64,000 bases of DNA from Leptasterias polaris (GCA_037783415.1 JAZGTN010000117.1:372001-436000), one strand, 5' to 3'; numbered from the stretch's first letter, positions 22,979-36,419 are shown. The notes: generated by a model not told the origin, from the sequence alone. Numbers and translations: made by a program.

Positions 22979-23310
22979 GGCGTGGTCCAGTGGTTAGACT
23001 GCAGGACTTGCAATCACCAGGTTGTAGGTTCCAGTCCTACCAAGCTAACCACTGATTTCACAATGACTAGAATACATTTTGTAATCTAGTCTTACTGAAT
23101 CACAATTTATTGATTTGTGCAACTTATAATCATCTAGACGTTATAGGACGTCAGTGTTCGTTGCAAGGGAGGAGTCCAACGTGGGCTAGACATTTAACCA
23201 ATGTTTTTATGAGTGAGATTGGCTGTTGCCAGCTTGACGTTTATATCCCCTGATGGGAGTTTGCCAAGTTCTCTTGACAGGAATACAAACAAACAAACCA
23301 AATTTGTTAT
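22979..23310 (+). repeat. tRNA-derived SINE
   Basis: The head has an A-box-like TGGTCCAGTGGTTAGACTG and a B-box GGTTCCAGTCC inside a perfect T-arm (GTAGG/CCTAC). The anticodon stem does not pair properly, so it is not a functional tRNA. A non-tRNA body follows, and the 3' end is a short (AAAC)n tail at about 23284-23300. RNA polymerase III transcription is inferred from the boxes. Confidence 0.65.
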
Positions 23311-24111
23311 CGGCAGACTGAGCCGCCCTTTAGGTTATAGGAAAATTTACATTTTCCTCCTCAGTCTAGCCATCTCCATATCTATTTTGTATATCTTTTG
23401 TGTACATTTTTATTGAACTTGCGGAGAGAAATAAAATAATAATTTAAATAATAGTTCACATGATTTAAGTAGCAACTATCATTACGCCATCAGCTGATGA
23501 GAGTGATGGATATCTTCTTCCTACATGTAGGGGCATTCTTGTGAAAAATTGATTTATGGCTAGGCTTTTAACAATTAAACATTACAAAAAAACACTGTCA
23601 ACTTTTGATATTGTACCTGGCAGCAAACAAACCTGGTAAACCAATTCAATTTTAATTCAACTCAACATTAAATTCTCATGCAAACATACGTTAAGTAATT
23701 AAGTTAAATAATTAAAAACACATTTGTTTTCATAAAACATGATGGACATGAGACAATGTTGAGATCCCAACAATTAATTTTTAGGTTTTAATTTACTGCT
23801 ACTTAATATTTGCAGATTTGCATGCATGCAGTACCTTAATGACTGCTCTTGACTTTCTCAAAATGTATAAAAATAGGTATTTCAAATACAAATCAAACTT
23901 TTGGGGTCAGATTAGCCAGAAATTGGACCGAGCCCGATCTGATTGATAAATCAATGTATTTAGAAATTTCCTTCATTGTTTGGTTGTATAAAATTGGGTT
24001 AAGAAGTCAGTGAAGCCACAGGTGCACTCAGTGCTTAATAATTACTGCAACTGCCTGCATTAAGATATCCATTTTTTCTAAAAGTTGCTTTTTATATACA
24101 TCTTTTTCCAG

Positions 24112-24207
24112 AGAATATTCTCGGTCCTTGTGCAGAAACTTCCTGTAAAGAGATTCCTAGAATGGAGATTCATCTGTTCAAACTTAACTCATTTTCTTGA
24201 AGTTCTG
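24112..24207 (+). other. Candidate internal exon, 96 bp
   Basis: It has a strong acceptor (ACATCTTTTTCCAG) and donor (CTG|GTGAGT). It is open in phase 0 for exactly 32 codons, and in the phase given by 22402-22423 for most of its length. No domain is recognised. The splice sites make an exon likely; coding is uncertain. Confidence 0.35.
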
Positions 24208-24429
24208 GTGAGTTGAAAAGATGATCTAAATAATATCTATAACATGCAAAACCTTTTTTTAATCACTATCTTTGATCAAAATTGAACACCCATTTTTGCT
24301 CTTATGAACCTTGCAGTCCACCCCATACATACCCCTTATTTCTACCATCCCTGGGTCTACCCCCTAATTATACCACTAAACAGATTACGAAACCAAAAGC
24401 TGCTACAACATTATATTTTCAGAAAAAAC

Positions 24430-27400
24430 TCAACTAGATCAGGATATGGTGACCATAAATGTATAGTTGTTTAGTGCTGAATAAGCTTTACAAATCAATC
24501 CCAAACATGCACCCCACTTTGATGTCTCTAAGAATCACCCCCCCTTCATGTTACCCTTCTAATTCTATAGTGCAACATACTTTGTCAATCCACTTACACC
24601 AATACACATCTCTTCCATTCATCCAAACTTTATTTCATCTATCTGCCATCTTGACATGTCCTCTTATCCCTCTGAATCTTATGACATTACCCCTAGGGAC
24701 CCTATGACCTGTCCTCTTACCCCTCCCCCCTCACCCCCATGATCCTATGACATGCCCTCTAACCCCCAATGATCCTATGACCTGTCCTCTTACCCCCCCC
24801 CCCCCCCCCCCTCCGGATCCTATGACCTGTCCTCTTACCCCTCCCCTCACCCCCATGATCCTATGACATGTCCTCCAACCCCCAATGATCATATGACCTG
24901 TCCTCTTACCCTCCCCCATGATCCTATGACCTGTCCTCTTACCCCCCCCCCCCCCCGGATCCTATGACCTGTCGCTCTTACCCTCTATGATCCTATGACC
25001 TGTCATCTTACCCCCTCCACGATCCTATGACCTGTCCTCTTACCCCCCATGATCCTATGACCTGTCCTCTTACCCCTCCCCCCTCACCCCAATGATCCTA
25101 TGACATGTCCTCTTACCCCCTCCACGATCCTATGACCTGTCCTCTTACCCCCAATGATCCTATGACCTGTCCTCTTACCCCCCCTGGATCCTATGACCTG
25201 TCCACTTACCCCCCCCCCCCTCACCCCATGATCCTATGACATGTCCTCTAACCCCCCTCACCCCCATGATCCTATGACATGTCCTCTAACCCCCAATGAT
25301 CATATGACCTGTCCTCTTACCCTCCCCCATGATCCTATGACCTGTCCTCTTAACCCCCCCCCCCCCCCCCCCCCCGGATCCTATGACCTGTCGCTCTTAC
25401 CCCCCCCCCCCCCTCTATGATCCTATGACCTGTCATCTTACCCCCTCCACGATCCTATGACCTGTCCTCTTACCCCCCATGATCCTATGACCTGTCCTCT
25501 TACCCCCAATGATCCTATGACCTGTCCTCTTACCCCTTCCCCCTCACCCCCATGATCCTATGACATGTCCTCTAACCCCCAATGATCCTATGACCTGTCC
25601 TCTTACCCTCCCCCATGATCCTATGACCTGTCCTCTTACCCCCCCTGGATCCTATGACCTGTCCACTTACCCCCCCCCCCCCTCACCCCATGATCCTATG
25701 ACATGTCCTCTAACCCCCCTCACCCCCATGATCCTATGACATGTTCTCTAACCCCCATGATCCTATGACCTGTCCTCTTACCCCCCCCCCCCCCCCCATT
25801 ATCCTATGAGTCCTACCCCCACCCCCAAGATCCTATGACATGTCCTCTTACCCCCATGATCATATGACATAACCCCCCCCTGGTTTCTATGACGTCCTCT
25901 TACCCCCTGGATCCTTTACCTGTCCTCATACCCCCCAATGATTCTATGACTAGATCAACTAGATCAGGATATGGTGTCCATATTAATGTATATAGTTGTT
26001 TAGTGCTGAATTAGCTTTACAATCCCAAACATGCACCCCACTTTGATGTCTCTATGGATCACCCCCCTTCATGCCTTCTATAGTGCATACTTTGTCAATC
26101 CACTTACACCAATACACATCTCCATTCATCCAAACTTTATTTCATCTATCTGCCATCTTGACATGTCCTCTTACCCCTCTGAATCTTATGACAGTACCCC
26201 TAGGGACCCTAGGACATGTCCTCTTACCCCTTTGGATCCTATGACTTGTCCTCTTACCCCTCTGAATTCTACAAGTCCTCTTACCTCTTACCCCTCCCCC
26301 TGGATCCTACGACTTGTCATCTACATGTAACCCCCCCCCCCCCTATGATCCTATGACCTGCCCGCATATCCCCCCCCCCATGATCCTATTACCTGTCCTC
26401 TTTCCCACCCCCCTGGATACTTTCCCACCCCCTGGATCCTATGACCTGTCCTCTTCCCCCCCCCCCATGATTCTATGACTTGTCCTCTCACCCCCTGGAT
26501 TCTATGACCTGTCCTCTCCCCCCCCCATGATTCTATGACCTGTCCTCTTCCCCCCCCCCCCCCCCATGATTCTATGACTTGTCCTCTTACCCCCCATGAT
26601 TTTATGACCAGGGCCCAATTTCATAGAGCTGCATAACGGTAAGCAAATTTCCGTGCTAACTGTAGCAGACAAATTAATTTGTTAAGCCTACATGTAGCAG
26701 CGTATTTCATAGGTTAGCCATCTTGCGTGTTCAGCATGGATTTGCATTGTTACATGATTCATTTTTGTGCAGTAAGCACTGGGAGGTTAACATGCCTTTT
26801 CGTGTGCTTAGGGTTAGCAGCGCTATGAAATAGAAAATCGTGCAGTAAGCACAGAATCGGCCGTTAAGCAGCTCTATGAAATTGGACCCTGTCCTCTCAC
26901 CCCCCCCCCCCCCCCCCCTGGGTTACCCCTCTGGATTCTAGAAGTCCTATTACCCTCCCCCTGGATCCTACGACTTGTCATCTACATGTAACCCCCCCCC
27001 CCCCCTATGATCCTATGACCTGCCCGCTTATCCCCCCATGATCCTATTACCTGTCCTCTTTCCCACCCCCCCTAGATACTATGACCTGTCATCTTAACAC
27101 CCATGATCCTATGACTGTCTAAAGCTTCACCCCCTGGATTCTATGACTTGTCCTCTTATTACCCCCTCTATGACCCTATGACCTGCCCTCTTGTTCTTAC
27201 CCACCCCCATGATCATATTACCTGTCCTCTTTCCCACCCTTGGCTACTATGACCTGTGCTCTTACCCCCATGATCCTATGACTGTCTAAAGCTTCACCCC
27301 CTGGATCCTATGACTTGTCCTCTTATTACCCCCCCCCCTCTATGACCATATGACCTGTCATCTCACCCCCTTCAAGATCCTACGTATGACCTGTCCTCTT

Positions 27401-30400
27401 CCCCCCCCCCCCCCCCCCCCCCCGGATCCTATGACCTGTCCTCTTACCCCCTGGATCCTATGACCTCCTCTCACCCCAAGCCCCCCCCCACCTACATGTA
27501 TGATCCCGACATTTGCTCTTACCCTCTGGATCCTATGACCTGTCCTCTTACCCCTCCCCCATGATCCTATTACCTGTCCTCTTTCCCACCCCCCTGGATA
27601 CTATGACCTGTCATCTTACCCCATGATCCTATGACTGTAAAGCTTCACCCCCTGGATCCTATGACTGTAAAGCTTCACCCCCTGGATCCTATGACTTGTC
27701 CTCTTATTATCCCCCCCCTCTATGACCCTATGACCTGCCCTATTACCCCCCCATGATCCCATTACCTGTCCTCTTTCCCACCCCCTGGATTCTATGACCT
27801 GTCCTCATACCCCCCATGATCCTATGACCTGTCATCTTACCCCCTCCACGATCCTATGACCTGTCCTCTAACCCCCAATGATCCTATGACCTGTCCTCTT
27901 ACCCTCCCCCATGATCCTATGACCTGTCCTCTTACCCCCCTGGATTCCTATGACCTGTCCACTTACCCCCCCCCTCACCCCATGATCCTATGACATGTCC
28001 TCTAACCCCCCTCACCCCCATGATCCTATGACATGTCCTCTAACCCCCCATGATCCTATGACCTGTCCTCTTACCCCCCATTATCCTATGAGTCCTCTTA
28101 CCCCCACCCCCAAGATCCTATGACATGTCCTCTTACCCCCATGATCATATTACATGTCCTCTTACCCCCCCCCCCCCCCCTGGTTTCTATGACCTGTCCT
28201 CTTACCCCCCCCCCCCCCTGGTTTCTATGACCTGTCCTCTTACCCCCTGGATCCTATACCTGTCCTCATACCCCCCCCCCCCCCATGATCCTATGACTAG
28301 GTCAACTAGATCAGGATATGGTGTCCATATTAATGTATAGTTGTTTAGTGCTGAATTAGCTTTACAATCTCAAACATGCACCCCACATTCATGTCTCTAT
28401 GAATCACCCCCCCTTCATGTTACCCTTTTATAGTGCAACATACTTTGTCAATCCACTTACGCCAATACACATCTCCTTCATTCATCCAAACTTTATTTCA
28501 TCTATCTGCCATCTTGACATAGTCCTCTTATCCCTCTGAATCTTATGACATTACCCCTATGGACCCTATGACATGTCCTCTTACCCCTCTGGATCCTATG
28601 ACTTGTCCTCTTACCCCCGCCCCAATGATTCTATGACCTGCCCTCTCATCCCCCTAGATCCTATGACTTGCCCTCTTATTACCCCCCCCCCCTCTATGAT
28701 CCTGTGACCTGTCCTCTTACCCCCCATGATCCTATGACGTCCTCTTACCCCCTGGATCCTTTACCTGTCCTCATACCCCCCAATGATTCTATGACTAGAT
28801 CAACTTGATCAGGATATGGTGTCCATATTAATGTATATAGTTGTTTAGTGCTGAATTAGCTTTACAATCCCAAACATGCACCCCACTTTGATGTCTCTAT
28901 GGATCACCCCCCTTCATGCCTTCTATAGTGCATACTTTGTCAATCCACTTACACCAATACACATCTCCATTCATCCAAACTTTATTTCATCTATCTGCCA
29001 TCTTGACATGTCCTCTTTTTACCCCTCTGAATCTTATGACAGTACCCCTAGGGACCCTAGGACATGTCCTCTTACCCCTTTGGATCCTATGACTTGTCCT
29101 CTTACCCTTCTGAATTCTACAAGTCCTCTTACCTCTTACCCCCACCCCCCGGATCCTACGACTTGTCGTCTAACCCCCTATGATCCTATGACCTGTCCTC
29201 TTACCCCCCATGGTCCTATGACATGTCCTCTTTCCCACCCCCTGGATACTATGACCTGTCTTCTTACCCCCAAGATCCTATGACCTGTCCTTCCACCCCC
29301 ATGATCTTATGACCTGTCCTCTTACCCCCATGGATCCTATGACCTTTCCTCTTACCCCCCCCCCCCCCCCCCGCCCCTGGATCCTATGACCTGTCCTCAT
29401 ACTCCCCCCATTGATCCAATTACATGTCCTTTCCCCCCCCCAAAGATCCTATGACCTGTCTTTCCACCCCCATGGTCCTATGTCCTGTCCTCTACCCTCA
29501 TGGATCATATGACATTTCCTCTTACCTCCCTCCCCCCCCGGATCCTATGACCTGTCCTCTTACTCCCCCATTGATCCAATGACCTGTCCTCTTACCCCCC
29601 CCCCCCCCCCCCCGGATCCTATGACCTGTCCTCTTACCCCCAATGATTCTATGCCCTGTCCTTTCATCCCCCTAGATCCTATGACTTGTCCTCTTATTAC
29701 CCCCCTTCTATGATCCTATGACCTGTCATCTTACCCCCTCCACAATCCTATCCTCTTATTCCCCCTGGATCCTATGACCTGTCCTCTTACCCCCCATGAT
29801 CCTATGACCTGTCCTCTTACCCCTCCCCCCTCACCCCCATGATCCTATGACATGTCCTCTTACCCCCTCCACGATCCTATGACCTGTCCTCTTACCCCCC
29901 ATGATCCTATGACCTGTCCTCTTACCCCTTCCCCCTCACCCCCATGATCCTATGACCTGTCGCTCTTACCCCCCTTTATGATCCTATGACCTGTCATCTT
30001 ACCCCCTCCACGATCCTATGACCTGTCCTCTAACCCCCAATGATCCTATGACCTGTCCTCTTACCCTCCCCCATGATCCTATGACCTGTCCTCTTACCCC
30101 CCCTGGATCCTATGACCTGTCCACTTACCCCCCCCCCCCCTCACCCCATGATCCTATGACATGTCCTCTAACCCCCCTCACCCCCATGATCCTATGACAT
30201 GTCCTCTAACCCCCCTCACCCCCATGATCCTATGACATGTCCTCTAACCCCCCATGATCCTATGACCTGTCCTCTTATCCCCCCCCCCCATGATCATATA
30301 ACCTGTCCTCTCACCCCCCCCCCCCCCCCCCCCCGGATCCTATGACCTGTCCTCTACCCCCAATGATTCTATGCCCTGTCCTTTCACCCCCTAGATCCTA

Positions 30401-30717
30401 TGACTTGTCCTCTTAATACCCCCCTTCTATGACCTGTCATCTTACCCCCTCCACAATCCTATCCTCTTATTCCCCCTGGATCCTATATATGACCTGTCCT
30501 CTTACCCCCCCCCCCCCATGATCCTATGACCCGTCCTCTTACCCCCCCCCCCCCCTATGATCCTATGACCTGTCCTCTTACCCCCCGCTATGATCCTATG
30601 ACCTGTCCTCTTACCCCCCCCTATGATCCTATGACATGTCCTCTTACCCCCCCGCTATGATCCTATGACCTGTCCTCTTACCCCCCCATATGATCCTATG
30701 ACATGTCCTCTTACCCA

Positions 30718-30748
<31 letters not shown>

Positions 30749-31052
30749 TTCTATGACCTGTCCTCTTACCCCACTGGATCCTATGACGTCCTCTTACCCC
30801 ACAGGATCCTATGACGTCCTCTTACCCCCTGGATCCTATACCTGTCCTCATTCCCCCCATGATCCTATGACACGCCTCTTACCCATGATCCTACATGTAT
30901 GAATTGTCCTCTTACCCCCCGCAATGATCCTATGACCTGTCGTCTTACCCCCCCCCCCCCCCCCATGATCCTATGACACGCCTCTTACCCATGATCCTAC
31001 ATGTATGAATTGTCCTCTTACCCCCCGCAATGATCCTATGACCTGTCGTCTT

Positions 31053-31101
<49 letters not shown>

Positions 31102-32353
31102 ATCCTATGACCTGTCGCTCTTACCCCCCCTCTATGATCCTATGACCTGTCATCTTACCCCCTCCACGATCCTATGACCTGTCCTCTTACCCCTCCCCCC
31201 TCACCCCCATGATCCTATGACATGTCCTCTTACCCCCTCCACGATCCTATGACCCCCTCCACGATCCTATGACCTGTCCTCTTACCCCCATGATCCTATG
31301 ACCTGTCCTCTTACCCCCATGATCCTATGACCTGTCCTCTTACCCCTTCCCCCTCACCCCCATGATCCTATGACCTGTCGCTCTTACCCCCCTCTATGAT
31401 CCTATGACCTGTCATCTTACCCCCTCCACGATCCTATGACCTGTCCTCTAAACCCCAATGATCCTATGACCTGTCCTCTTACCCTCCCCCATGATCCTAT
31501 GACCTGTCCTCTTACCCCCCCGCTATGATCCTATGACCTGTCCTCTTACCCCCCCATATGATCCTATGACCTGTCCTCTTACCCACCCCCCCCCCCCCCC
31601 CCCCCCCCGGTTTCTATGACCTGTCCTCTTACCCCACTGGATCCTATGACGTCCTCTTACCCCACTGGATCCTATGACGTCCTCTTACCCCCTGGATCCT
31701 ATACCTGTCCTCATTCCCCCCATGATCCTATGACACGCCTCTTACCCATGATCCTACATGTATGAATTGTCCTCTTACCCCCCGCAATGATCCTATGACC
31801 TGTCGTCTTACCCCCCCCCCCCCTCCGGATCCTATGACCTGTCGCTCTTACCCCCCCCTCTATGATCCTATGACCTGTCATCTTACCCCCTCCACGATCC
31901 TATGACCTGTCCTCTTACCCCTCCCCCCTCACCCCCATGATCCTATGACCTGTCCTCTTACCCCTTCCCCCTCACCCCCATGATCCTATGACCTGTCCTC
32001 TTACCCCTTCCCCCTCACCCCCATGATCCTATGACCTGTCGCTCTTACCCCCCTCTATGATCCTATGACCTGTCATCTTACCCCCTCCACGATCCTATGA
32101 CCTGTCCTCTAAACCCCAATGATCCTATGACCTGTCCTCTTACCCTCCCCCATGATCCTATGACCTGTCCTCTTACCCCCCCTGGATCCTATGACCTGTC
32201 CACTTACCCCCCCCCCCCCCCCTCACCCCATGATCCTATGACATGTCCTCTAACCCCCCATGATCCTATGACATGTCCTCTAACCCCCCCCCCCATGATC
32301 ATATAACCTGTCCTCTCACCCCCCCCCCCCATGATCATATAACCTGTCCTCTC

Positions 32354-32392
<39 letters not shown>

Positions 32393-32652
32393 ATCCTATG
32401 ACCTGTCCTCTTACCCCCAATGATTCTATGCCCTGTCCTTTCATCCCCCTAGATCCTATGACTTGTCCTCTTATTACCCCCCTTCTATGATCCTATGACC
32501 TGTCATCTTACCCCCTCCACAATCCTATCCTCTTATTCCCCCTGGATCCTATGACCTGTCCTCTTACCCCCCTATGATCCTATGACCTGTCCTCTTACCC
32601 CCCCCATATGATCCTATGACATGTCCTCTTACCCACCCCACCCCCCCACCCC

Positions 32653-32688
<36 letters not shown>

Positions 32689-33040
32689 TTCTATGACCTG
32701 TCCTCTTACCCCACTGGATCCTATGACGTCCTCTTACCCCCTGGATCCTATACCTGTCCTCATTCCCCCCATGATCCTATGACACGCCTCTTACCCATGA
32801 TCCTACATGTATGAATTGTCCTCTTACCCCCTGCAATGATCCTATGACCTGTCGTCTTACCCCCCCCCCACAATGATCCTATGACCTGTCGTCTTACCCC
32901 CCCCCCCCCCCCACTGGATCCTATGACCTGTCGTCTTACCCCCCCCCCCCCCCCCCCCCCCACTGGATCCTATGACCTGTCCTCTTACACCCCCAATGAT
33001 CCTATGATCTTTCATCTTACCCCTCTGGATCCTATCCTGT
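24430..33040. repeat. C-rich satellite of about 8.6 kb with higher-order units
   Basis: The basic unit is 25-35 bp: ATGATCCTATGACCTGTCC then TCTTACCCC with a variable C run. Many units have GGATCC in place of ATGATCC. C runs reach about 46 bases at 31054-31099 and about 36 at 32355-32390. A non-C-rich segment of about 270 bp (TTTAGTGCTGAATTAGC...TTCATCTATCTGCCATCTTG) recurs at about 24430, 25960, 28300 and 28795, giving a higher-order structure. Several kilobase-scale blocks are near-duplicates (for example 30720-31130 and 31580-31860). Frames in it are meaningless. It lies in a candidate intron between 24207 and 33228. Confidence 0.95.
26611..26889. mobile_element. MITE of the GGGCCCAATTTCAT family, copy F, inside the satellite
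   Basis: The ends are GGGCCCAATTTCATAGAGCT and AGCTCTATGAAATTGGACCC. It interrupts a satellite unit between TATGACC and TGTCCTCTCACC, so it inserted after the satellite formed. Interior words (CTGTAGCAG, GTTAAGCAG, TAAGCAC) match the other copies. Confidence 0.8.
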
Positions 33041-33227
33041 AGGCCTATCTATCTGTCTTCCTCATTACCAGCACCCCAGCACCTCTGTTTCCCTTTCATG
33101 GCTCTCAGTTGTTTGAGGTTAAATTCACAGATGGAGTTACTGAAAGCAGGACATGCCTGATGTGGTTATAAAAACTTGTTGATCCTCGGCTGGAGTAATT
33201 TGATGCATACGTGGGTTTTTATTGCAG

Positions 33228-33399
33228 TGTATTCAAGATGATCCGACATTCAAAAGCCTCAGTTCTAATGAGACATGTACTTGTAGCTCGACTGAAGAGA
33301 ACACTTGGCGCTCGTCTTAACCATGAATTCAAACACGTCATCTTCTCTCTGCATCGATCAACCTCAACTCTGTAACTTATAGAATTATGGAATATTGAG
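33228..33399 (+). other. Candidate exon downstream of the satellite
   Basis: The acceptor is GGGTTTTTATTGCAG and the donor GAG|GTAGGC. The 172 bp are open in phase 0 for 30 codons before TAA, so it is either a last coding exon or non-coding. Together with 22402-22423 and 24112-24207 it would make a plus-strand transcript whose second intron holds the satellite. Confidence 0.3.
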
Positions 33400-33536
33400 G
33401 TAGGCTTTTTATGTTAATAATACACATTGTAAAAGGGCCTGTTTAAACAACATTTACAGGACATCATCATCCTGACCAGTCCTCAGCAGTCCTCATACCC
33501 AGAAGGGAAACTGACTGGGTAATTTTTTTAAATGAA

Positions 33537-33937
33537 TTGGGGTTGAACAAAGAAAAATTTACTAGAGCAGGAATTGAACCAACGACCTCCGGATTAACGT
33601 GCCGGCGCTCTACCAACTGAGTTATCTAGTCCCATGTTGGCGGTCTCCCTATTTTGTCAATATCTTTGTTCGGGGGGAGCCAGTCATAAGCCATTCAACC
33701 GTTAACTGCCGTGTAGCCAGGGATCACACCAAAGTAAGCACGGCAGTTAACGGGTGTGATCCCTGGCTACACGGCTTATGGCTTATGACTGGCACCCCCG
33801 AACAAAGACATTGACAAAATAGGGAGACAGCCAACATAGGGCTAGATAGCTCAGTTGGTGGAGCGCCAGCTTGTTAATCTGGAGATCGTTGGTTCAAATC
33901 CTGCTCTTAGTCAATTTTTCTTTGTTCAACCCCAAAT
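33537..33937. repeat. Foldback pair of tRNA-like elements
   Basis: Arms 33537-33730 and 33751-33937 are inverted copies separated by about 20 bp. Each arm holds a tRNA-like segment with A-box TAGCTCAGTTGGTAGAGCG and B-box GGTTCAAATCC (33585-33650 minus; 33842-33905 plus). The anticodon position reads GTT or near it, like tRNA-Asn. Each arm also has a shared body (GTGTAGCCAGGGATCACA, GAACAAAGATATTGACAAA). The arms are imperfect and the tRNA folds degenerate, so this is a SINE or foldback element rather than working tRNA genes. Confidence 0.7.
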
Positions 33938-33989
33938 CGTAAAAAAGAAATACTGTTTCCCTTGTAGTTGATTATTTGATATCTGAAAT

Positions 33990-34196
33990 AAAATGTCCCA
34001 TCCCTGGCTACACAGCATTTGAATGGCTTCTGATGACTGGCACCCCCCCCCCCTCCGAACAAAGATATTGACAAATAGGGAGACCGCTAACATAGGGCTA
34101 GATAGCTCAGTTGGTAGAACGCTGGCACGTTAACCTGCAGGTCGTTGGTTCAAATCCCACTCTTAAGTCAATTTTGCTTTGTTCAACCCAAAAGCA
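33990..34196 (+). repeat. tRNA-like SINE unit, direct copy
   Basis: It has the same order as the 33751-33937 arm: CCCTGGCTACACAG, GAACAAAGATATTGACAAA, GCTAGATAGCTCAGTTGGTA, GGTCGTTGGTTCAAATCCCA, TTTGTTCAACCC. Anticodon-loop text ACGTTAA is preserved. Confidence 0.65.
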
Positions 34197-34199
34197 AAA

Positions 34200-36100
34200 T
34201 ATAAACGTGAATAAAGTCTTCTGATAATGTCTTGTATAGTGTAAACAGACCCTTATTGTATACATTGTTATTACTACTGCTTTTTGTTTTTGCATTCAGG
34301 TATTTTAAACTAGATTTGAACAAAATGCAAAGGGACTGTGTAAAATTGTTATAATAAAATATTCCTTCGAAACTGATCATGGTTCCACTTTATAGAAACG
34401 ACAAGCTGAACATATTTTTTAAACAAACTGTCCCTGTTTGTTAGAGATTAGTTTAGTATAACCTAGGCATGCTTTTAGCGAAGATTTAAAAATAAGGTGT
34501 CTAAATTTGACTGGATTGCAAAACAGGGTGTTCAAATTTTTGGGGCAACTCATCGCAGCTGTCTGTTTTGACATACAATTTGGTCAGCACTTTCCCGAGG
34601 CATTTAGTGGGGGTCCTGGAGGTGCAACCCTCCCCCGCAAAGGATTAATGGGGCAGCGGCTCCTTCTGGAAAACACATGTTGGCGTAAAAATAGGGGTTG
34701 GTTAGGGATTCAATTGTTTATATATATTTTATAATCATTTCATTCTTTATTACATTGACTCCTGAACCATTCTTTGATTTTATTAAAGTCTTTTATGTTT
34801 TCCCTGTCAGTAGTTTGTTGTACACATAGGAAAACTGTTCCAACTAAAACATGAAATCCTTGAATGTGATATGAACTTTTATGTAATCACACTGTATGTT
34901 CATGTAACAATAAGGACACAATAGTATTCCTTTTCAAATAATTTGTGTTGTGTACCTGCAGGCAGCTTGGCTTTTGAGTGAAGCAAAAGTATTACACATT
35001 GAAACAATGTATAACAATCAAATTGGATATCAAAAGGAGTGTCAATCATTCTCTTAGGACAGGGCCAGAGAGTGTCTGGGGCTCATAGGAAATAAGATAA
35101 ATTAGATAAATTAACTATGCAAATTTTACACTTGTCAAAAAAGGACGTTTTCCTCATGCTCTTTAAAAGTTTAGACTCTAACAATTAATTAGTCAGTGAC
35201 CAATTTTGTCTGGTGCCTTGTCTCAAATGAACAACTCACAATGATACATGAACGTGTGTACTTTACCATAATTGCTCTGTACATGGACTGAAATTTGTTA
35301 TAGAGGTAAAAAAACATGTCAAATTTGTCGTGAATGTTTAGAGAAATTTGTATAGGAATAAATAGAGCTCCCATCCTTTGTTTTGCTCTTTAAAACTGTC
35401 ATTGGACGAAACTTGTAAATTTTCATTTAAGTTGTAGTTTTATGTCAATCATGGGAATAAATTATTTTCTAACATAATTATTTGCATATTTGAATGTGTT
35501 TTTTAGCCATCGTAAATGCATGGAGGTCTACCTCCATGGTAATTGTAACCTTTAAATTTGAAATTTACATGTGATTATGTTTGTAAACTGTAATGTTAAG
35601 GCCCTTATTCTACCTCCTCACTTTAACCAGACGGTTCTGTGTGTAATAATGGTGGAAATGTAAGTTCGTGAAGTTTTAATAGCATGTTAAGGCGTTTAAA
35701 ATGCAAATTTTTAGTATTGAAGCAAAAATTCAAAGGTTTTTGTGATAAAAATGCGTAATCTATGCAGTAGAGCAGTTTGAGCACGTAAGGGGTGCTTTAC
35801 AGCGTCTACTTTTCAAAAAACTAAAATTTTAATGGACAATTTCGGTTTTTCCACTTAAACAAAAATTTATTTAATGAAAATGGAAAAAAATTAACGAGCG
35901 TGCGTTTCAGCCGATTTAAAAAAAATGAATGACCGTTAATTTTCGGTTTTTCCGCGATTTTTTTTTTATTATTAAAATTTAAAAAATTAAAAAAATTGTC
36001 CACCCCTCCACGCTCTCTCTCCTCACCTCTCCTTCCTTCGTCCGCTTCCATCTGTGCGTGGTGCTTGTTAGTGCGTGTTAGTTAGTGCATGTTAGTTTAC
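34200..36100. other. Non-coding, no gene recognised
   Basis: About 34965-35085 is a dispersed repeat also seen at 245-410. The rest is AT-rich without a supported gene. Confidence 0.45.
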
Positions 36101-36116
36101 CTTATACCTTTTACTC

Positions 36117-36215
36117 TTACCTTGTGTCCTTGCCGGGATTCGAACTCGCAGGTCTTCCGTCTGATCTTGCTCTCTGTACCGCGACCTTGTCCGCTAGGCC
36201 ATCGGCGCTCCCACA
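36117..36215 (-). repeat. tRNA-derived SINE head (minus strand)
   Basis: On the minus strand, GGAGCGCCGATGGCCTAGCGG (A-box region) is followed about 45 bases later by GAGTTCGAATCCCGGCAAGG (B-box). The long variable part resembles class-II tRNAs (Leu/Ser). The acceptor ends do not pair well, so a SINE is more likely than a tRNA gene. Confidence 0.5.
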
Positions 36216-36419
36216 ACATACTAACAATTTGCAACCGTGATGAATATTACAACCACATGTTAACCACGTGTTGTGTATTATATAAACGCACGTTTTACAA
36301 GTCAAATATATATCGTAGAGGGCGCCCTCCTTGGCGAAAATTAGTTAACTACAACCACTTTAAAAAAAAGGGTTTCCCCATTATAACGGAGATTACATTT
36401 CCCTTAAATTAGGTTAATA

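Larger units (their letters stand above)
22063..23690 (+). repeat. Long dispersed repeat, plus copy (inverted partner 41165-42840)
   Basis: Blocks at 22063-22640 and 23540-23690 match the reverse complement of 41165-42840 over most of their length. Examples: GACAACTTGCTGCACATGCG-like text, GGCGTTTATCTATTTGTTGA, ATATTGTACCTGGCAGCAAA. This copy has about 900 bp extra (22640-23540) that includes a tRNA-derived SINE. The partner has its own 937-bp insertion. Each copy thus acts as an empty-site reference for the other. Confidence 0.75.

Noticed and set aside
24459..32963. Frames of 60-135 codons within the C-rich satellite
   Set aside because: Pro/Leu- or Gly-rich text caused by the repeat unit; frames change whenever C-run length changes.
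33585..34165. Functional tRNA genes
   Set aside because: A and B boxes are present, but stems are imperfect, units are inside repeats, and no Pol III terminator follows properly.
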